Below, piece by piece: positions 60,664-64,000 of a stretch of DNA of 64,000 bases; the stretch's first letter is position 1, and each line of letters starts with the position of its first letter. A model generated the notes under the pieces. That model was not told where the DNA came from. It saw only the letters and a program-made list of their open reading frames with translations, and did no database searches. The position numbers were made by a program, and so were the translations under genes. The stretch comes from Enterococcus alishanensis. GTDB lineage: Bacteria > Bacillota > Bacilli > Lactobacillales > Enterococcaceae. The stretch covers positions 124,001-188,000 of the forward strand of contig NZ_JAHUZB010000003.1 in the NCBI RefSeq assembly GCF_019218635.1. The letters are read 5' to 3'.

Positions 60664-61353
60664 ATGGATTTAAGTAAATATAATGTACGGAGTGTTTTTT
60701 CATCAGCATTAGGAATTGTGATTTTGTCATTAGGTATTTCAATTAATAAAGGTTCTGTTTTGGGAATGGATACTTACACGGGAATGAATACGACAGTTTC
60801 AACTTACTTTGATATGTCATTAGGCAATTATCAATTAGTTTTAAATATCATTCTTTTATTATCGATGTTTGTGTTTGGTCGCTACTTATTAGGTCTAGGA
60901 ACAGTTCTAAACATGGTTTTTGTTGGTTATTTAGTGGATTTCTTCTTAAAATTATTTGATGGAACAATTCTATCATTTGATGTTGAAAAATCGATTTGGG
61001 TTAGACTCATCCTGCTAATTGCTGGTACAATTATTTTGTGTTTAGGCGCTTCACTATATATGACTGCTGATTTAGGTGTAGCACCGTATGATGCGTTGGC
61101 AATTATGATGTCTGATCATATCAAAGGACTCCCATTTAGTATTGCGAGAATTATTACTGATGTGATTTGTGTCATTGTTGGATTAATCTTTGGGACCGTT
61201 TTAGGATCTTATGCTTTTGGAACAATCATTGGGATCGGGACAGTCTTGACGGCATTCGGCACAGGACCATTTATTGATTTCTTTAATAAAACAATTTCAG
61301 CATGGATCGTTGGAAAAAATCAAATGGTAGAAACAAAACAAAAGGAGGCATAA
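60664..61353 (+). CDS. YczE/YyaS/YitT-like membrane protein
   Basis: A 229-residue protein with five or six helices, a family motif-like GLGTVLNMVFVGYLVDFFL, and ASLYMTADLGVAPYDALAIMM in the second half, which is typical of YczE-type proteins. ATG at 60664 follows AATGGGGGAAGTTAATC; an earlier in-frame start would overlap the DhaK-like gene. Members of the family have no firm function; placed inside a kinase operon without any PTS or ABC permease, it is the only candidate importer or exporter for the substrate. Confidence 0.85.
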   Translation: MDLSKYNVRSVFSSALGIVILSLGISINKGSVLGMDTYTGMNTTVSTYFDMSLGNYQLVLNIILLLSMFVFGRYLLGLGTVLNMVFVGYLVDFFLKLFDGTILSFDVEKSIWVRLILLIAGTIILCLGASLYMTADLGVAPYDALAIMMSDHIKGLPFSIARIITDVICVIVGLIFGTVLGSYAFGTIIGIGTVLTAFGTGPFIDFFNKTISAWIVGKNQMVETKQKEA

Positions 61354-61356
61354 CTG

Positions 61357-61926
61357 ATGGTCGAAATGACTACTGAAAATATAAAAAAATGGGTTTCTTT
61401 ATGGGCAGATGATTTATTAGCCAATAAAGATTATCTAGATGAATTAGACACACCGATCGGTGACGATGATCATGGTACCAATATGGAACGCGGCGCAAAA
61501 GCAATCCAAGAAGTTTTAATGAATGAATACACTGACCCGCAAGAATTGACAAAAAAAGTTGCGATGGCACTTTTAACTAAAGTTGGTGGTGCTTCAGGTG
61601 TAATTTATGGCACCGCATTTTTAGAAATGAGTAAAGAAACTTCTCTACCAGAAATGATAAAAGCTGGAATTGCGGGCATTCAAAAAAGAGGGAAAGCCGA
61701 ATTTGGTGAGAAAACTTTATTGGATGTTTGGTTGCCTATTGAAGACGCTATTTTAGCTGGAAATTTAGATGAAGACAAGGTTACAGCAGCTGTCGATGCA
61801 ACAATTCCATTATTGGCAAAAAAAGGTCGGGCGGAATTTGTCGGTGAAGAATCGATTGGTCATGTTGATCCTGGCGCGGTTTCAAGTGGATACTTATTTA
61901 AAGCATTAATAAAGGTGGGAGAATAA
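61357..61926 (+). CDS. dhaL: Dihydroxyacetone kinase subunit DhaL
   Basis: A 189-residue ADP-binding subunit that is phosphorylated by DhaM and passes phosphate to the substrate on DhaK. The Mg-ADP Asp cluster is in TPIGDDDHGTNMERG (the usual GDADHG reads GDDDHG), with KVGGASGVIYG and ESIGHVDPGA also conserved. It starts three bases after the membrane-protein stop and its stop overlaps the DhaM start. All catalytic features look intact. Confidence 0.93.
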   Translation: MVEMTTENIKKWVSLWADDLLANKDYLDELDTPIGDDDHGTNMERGAKAIQEVLMNEYTDPQELTKKVAMALLTKVGGASGVIYGTAFLEMSKETSLPEMIKAGIAGIQKRGKAEFGEKTLLDVWLPIEDAILAGNLDEDKVTAAVDATIPLLAKKGRAEFVGEESIGHVDPGAVSSGYLFKALIKVGE

Positions 61927-62297
61927 TGACAGTCTATGGTATTGTAATAGCCTCTCACGTGGCAGAAATAGCTGAGGGAACCAAAAAATTGGTAGAACAA
62001 GTTGCTAGTAATGTTCCCGTGACAATTGCCGGCGGTTTACCGGATGATGGCATTGGAACAAGTATAGAAACCATTCAAAGTGCAATTGAAAAAAACCCAG
62101 CAGATGAAATCCTAGCTTTTTACGATATTGGCAGCGCTAAGATGAATCTTGAGGTTTGTTGCGAATTGGTGGATAAAAAAGTGCAAATTTTTGATTGTCC
62201 CATTGTAGAAGGAACTTATTCGGCTGCTGCATTGGCCGAAGTAGGTGTCTCAATCGACGAAATTCAAAAACAATTACAAGCATTGGTGATCAAGTAA
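61926..62297 (+). CDS. dhaM: PTS-dependent dihydroxyacetone kinase phosphotransferase subunit DhaM (EIIA domain only)
   Basis: A 123-residue EIIA(Man)-fold protein. The phospho-His is in IVIASHVAEIAEG (residue 10), with GLPDDGIGTS, YDIGSAKMN and CPIVEGTYSAA conserved. It lacks the HPr and EI-like domains of the E. coli protein, as usual in Firmicutes. It links the soluble kinase to PEP through EI and HPr. ATG overlaps the dhaL stop by one base. Last gene of the operon. Confidence 0.93.
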   Translation: MTVYGIVIASHVAEIAEGTKKLVEQVASNVPVTIAGGLPDDGIGTSIETIQSAIEKNPADEILAFYDIGSAKMNLEVCCELVDKKVQIFDCPIVEGTYSAAALAEVGVSIDEIQKQLQALVIK

Positions 62298-62303
62298 AAC
62301 AAT

Positions 62304-62350
62304 AAGCATCTCTCAAAAATCTGCTAAAGATTTTAAGAGGGATGCTTCTT
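62304..62350. terminator. Bidirectional terminator
   Basis: AAGCATC..CTC..AAAATCT pairs with AGATTTT..GAG..GATGCTT; T-rich on the right. Shared by the Dha operon and the convergent HAD gene. Confidence 0.75.
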
Positions 62351-62385
62351 TGTGGTTTATCAGCATGTCGCAATAAAAATCATTT

Positions 62386-63030
62386 TTAACTTTTCAATAC
62401 TTCCTGAGCAGCAATAAAATCATGAAAACTCCCTGAAATAAGCGGGTCATATTCTTTTGGTAAGTCCATAAAATTTGTCAAATAGTAAACCGGTAGTTTA
62501 GCTCCTTGGGCTGCTCTCACACCGCTGATGGAATCTTCAAAAACGAGACAATCTTCGGCGGATACTTGCGCTTTAGCCAGAATATTTAAGAAGATCTCTG
62601 GATCAGGCTTTCCAACTCTGACTTGGTCACCAAAACTAGTATAAGAAAAATAATCAAACAAATTCAATTTTTTTAAAATAGTCGTTGCTTCTGCTTGATG
62701 TGAAGAAGTTGCCAAACAGCAAGTGATGTTTTTCTGAAGACAACTCTGTAAAAATTCTTCCGCACCATCCATTATTTCGAAATCACCGGTTGCAGTAGCG
62801 ATTTCCCGTCGTCTTAAAAATTCAGTGAACAATTCGTCAAAGGGAAATTCTGCTCCATAATGGGCGATAAAATGCTGTTTAATAGTTGTAGTCGGGCGGC
62901 CCAACAAGGTTTGATAGAAGGCTACATCTAGAGGAAATCCTTTATTATTGACTAATTCCTGCCAAATATAAAAATATTTTTCTTCAGATTTAATCAAGGT
63001 GCCGTCCATATCGAAAATAATTGTATTCAT
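62386..63030 (-). CDS. HAD-superfamily phosphatase (beta-phosphoglucomutase-like)
   Basis: A 214-residue HAD hydrolase with DMDGTL (motif I), ATSSHQAE (motif II), the Lys in GKPDPEIF (motif III) and FEDSISGV (motif IV) and a helical cap. It is likely a sugar-phosphate phosphatase. It is a single gene convergent with the Dha operon. ATG follows AAAGGAGCTATAA. A second HAD protein of the same kind closes the polyol operon (31870-32517). Confidence 0.9.
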   Translation of the reverse strand: MNTIIFDMDGTLIKSEEKYFYIWQELVNNKGFPLDVAFYQTLLGRPTTTIKQHFIAHYGAEFPFDELFTEFLRRREIATATGDFEIMDGAEEFLQSCLQKNITCCLATSSHQAEATTILKKLNLFDYFSYTSFGDQVRVGKPDPEIFLNILAKAQVSAEDCLVFEDSISGVRAAQGAKLPVYYLTNFMDLPKEYDPLISGSFHDFIAAQEVLKS

Positions 63031-63202
63031 TTATAGCTCCTTTTCGGTCAATTATACTCTAATTTTAGCATGGAATTTATCAGACACAAGACTGTTAGAT
63101 GAAGTATAATAGAAAAAACAAATAAGGAGACTAAAAATGGTACAACTAGAACGAAAGAAATACCGACACCACCATTAAAACTCCTTATTTAACTGCAGTT
63201 GA

Positions 63203-63391
<189 letters not shown>

Positions 63392-63404
63392 AAAGGAGTG
63401 TACC

Positions 63405-64000
63405 ATGAAAATTTTAGTCGCGATGGATTCATTTAAAGGTAGTGCCACCTCAAAAGAAATCAATCAAGCTGTCGCCGATGGAATGAAAAAAATCAATCCA
63501 CAAGCGGAAATTTCAACTTATTCTGTCGCAGATGGCGGTGAAGGAACAACTGCCGCTTTTTATGAGAATGATTTAGGTCAATTAATGGAAGTGATGACGC
63601 TGGATTTATTTAACCAACCGATTTCAGCCAAATACGTTTTATTTGATGAAAAAACTGTAGTGTTAGAAGTCGCAGAAACAGCGGGGATTCATTTTTTATC
63701 AGAAGAAAAGGAAAACAAATATGCTAGTTCTTTTGGCGTTGGCGATATGCTGCGACGAATTAATGAAAAACATCCTGAGATTGAAAAATTTATTATTGGT
63801 TTAGGTGGTAGTGGGATTAATGACGCTGGGATTGGTATGATGCAAGCTTTGGGGATTTCTTTTAAAAAAAATAATGGCGAAGAAATTGTATACGGTACAA
63901 CAGAGATTGAAGAGATCATGGAAATTGATACTAGCGGATTCAAACAGGCTTTGGCTACAAAAGAATTTATTTTATTATCGGATGTCAAAAATCCTTTAAC
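63405..64000 (+). CDS. glxK: Glycerate kinase, cut by the right edge of the window
   Basis: The first 198 codons of a type 1 glycerate kinase (usual length about 380). N-terminal MKILVAMDSFKGSATSKE and SVADGGEGTTAA bind substrate and nucleotide; EVAETAG and GLGGSGINDAGIGMMQALG are further family signatures. It phosphorylates D-glycerate, giving 2-phosphoglycerate (or 3-phosphoglycerate in some members). ATG follows AAAAGGAGTGTACC. The rest lies beyond the window. Confidence 0.93.
   Translation, partial: MKILVAMDSFKGSATSKEINQAVADGMKKINPQAEISTYSVADGGEGTTAAFYENDLGQLMEVMTLDLFNQPISAKYVLFDEKTVVLEVAETAGIHFLSEEKENKYASSFGVGDMLRRINEKHPEIEKFIIGLGGSGINDAGIGMMQALGISFKKNNGEEIVYGTTEIEEIMEIDTSGFKQALATKEFILLSDVKNPL

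Overview
The window looks like chromosomal DNA of a low-GC Gram-positive bacterium of the order Lactobacillales, most likely Enterococcus or a close relative such as Vagococcus. The signs are AT-rich codon use, strong AGGAGG-type ribosome sites, many short hairpin plus T-run terminators, PTS systems including a sigma-54/LevR-controlled mannose-family operon, a NapA-type antiporter, and lysine synthesis by the N-acetyl-diaminopimelate route. No rRNA, tRNA, CRISPR array, insertion sequence or complete prophage was seen. The species call is inference.

Layout. 0-8.7 kb: a membrane protein cut by the left edge; an alkylation-repair cluster (Ada/AlkA fusion, two tandem O6-alkylguanine methyltransferases, a PEP-mutase-family protein); cold-shock gene; broken NTF2-like gene; Nudix hydrolase; an orphan bacteriocin-immunity-like gene; a zinc-ribbon protein. 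8.9-13.6 kb: an autoregulated TetR module with a Cys-rich KTR protein and a MacB-like ABC/FtsX exporter with a lipoprotein adaptor. 13.5-18.8 kb: a secreted repeat protein, AraC and GyrI-like regulators, an NmrA-like oxidoreductase, an AraC-GyrI regulator with an in-frame amber codon, and a DUF3788-like relic. 18.8-22.7 kb: dapA-dapB-dapD with an unusual leader, divergent from an M20 deacetylase; lysA and dapF at 39.5-41.6 kb complete the last steps to lysine.

23-32.5 kb: a purine permease, then a polyol-phosphate island with two DeoR repressors, each divergent from its own operon: an epimerase plus a hexuloisomerase, and a sorbitol-6-P-dehydrogenase-like SDR, a full-length MtlA-like EIICBA, a divergent MtlD-like dehydrogenase and a HAD phosphatase. 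33.7-39.3 kb: a LevR-type activator and a mannose-family PTS with a clear -24/-12 promoter. 41.8-56.6 kb: flavodoxin, adenosine deaminase, GNAT, a BceAB/YxdLM-like ABC system with a YxeA-like protein, a DesKR-like two-component system with an ABC-2 transporter, signal peptidase I, a serine hydrolase, NapA and an MFS efflux operon behind twin operators. 56.7-62.3 kb: an RpiR regulator divergent from PfkB kinase, LacD aldolase, a DhaK homologue lacking both key histidines, a YczE-like membrane protein, DhaL and DhaM. The right end has a HAD phosphatase, a GH1 relic and glycerate kinase running off the edge.

The best candidates for undescribed biology are the DhaK*-DhaL-DhaM/PfkB/LacD/YczE locus, the two-DeoR polyol island, and the dap leader with tandem terminators. 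Several broken genes (NTF2-like, DUF3788-like, TMEM175-like, GH1, amber AraC) show ongoing decay of accessory functions.
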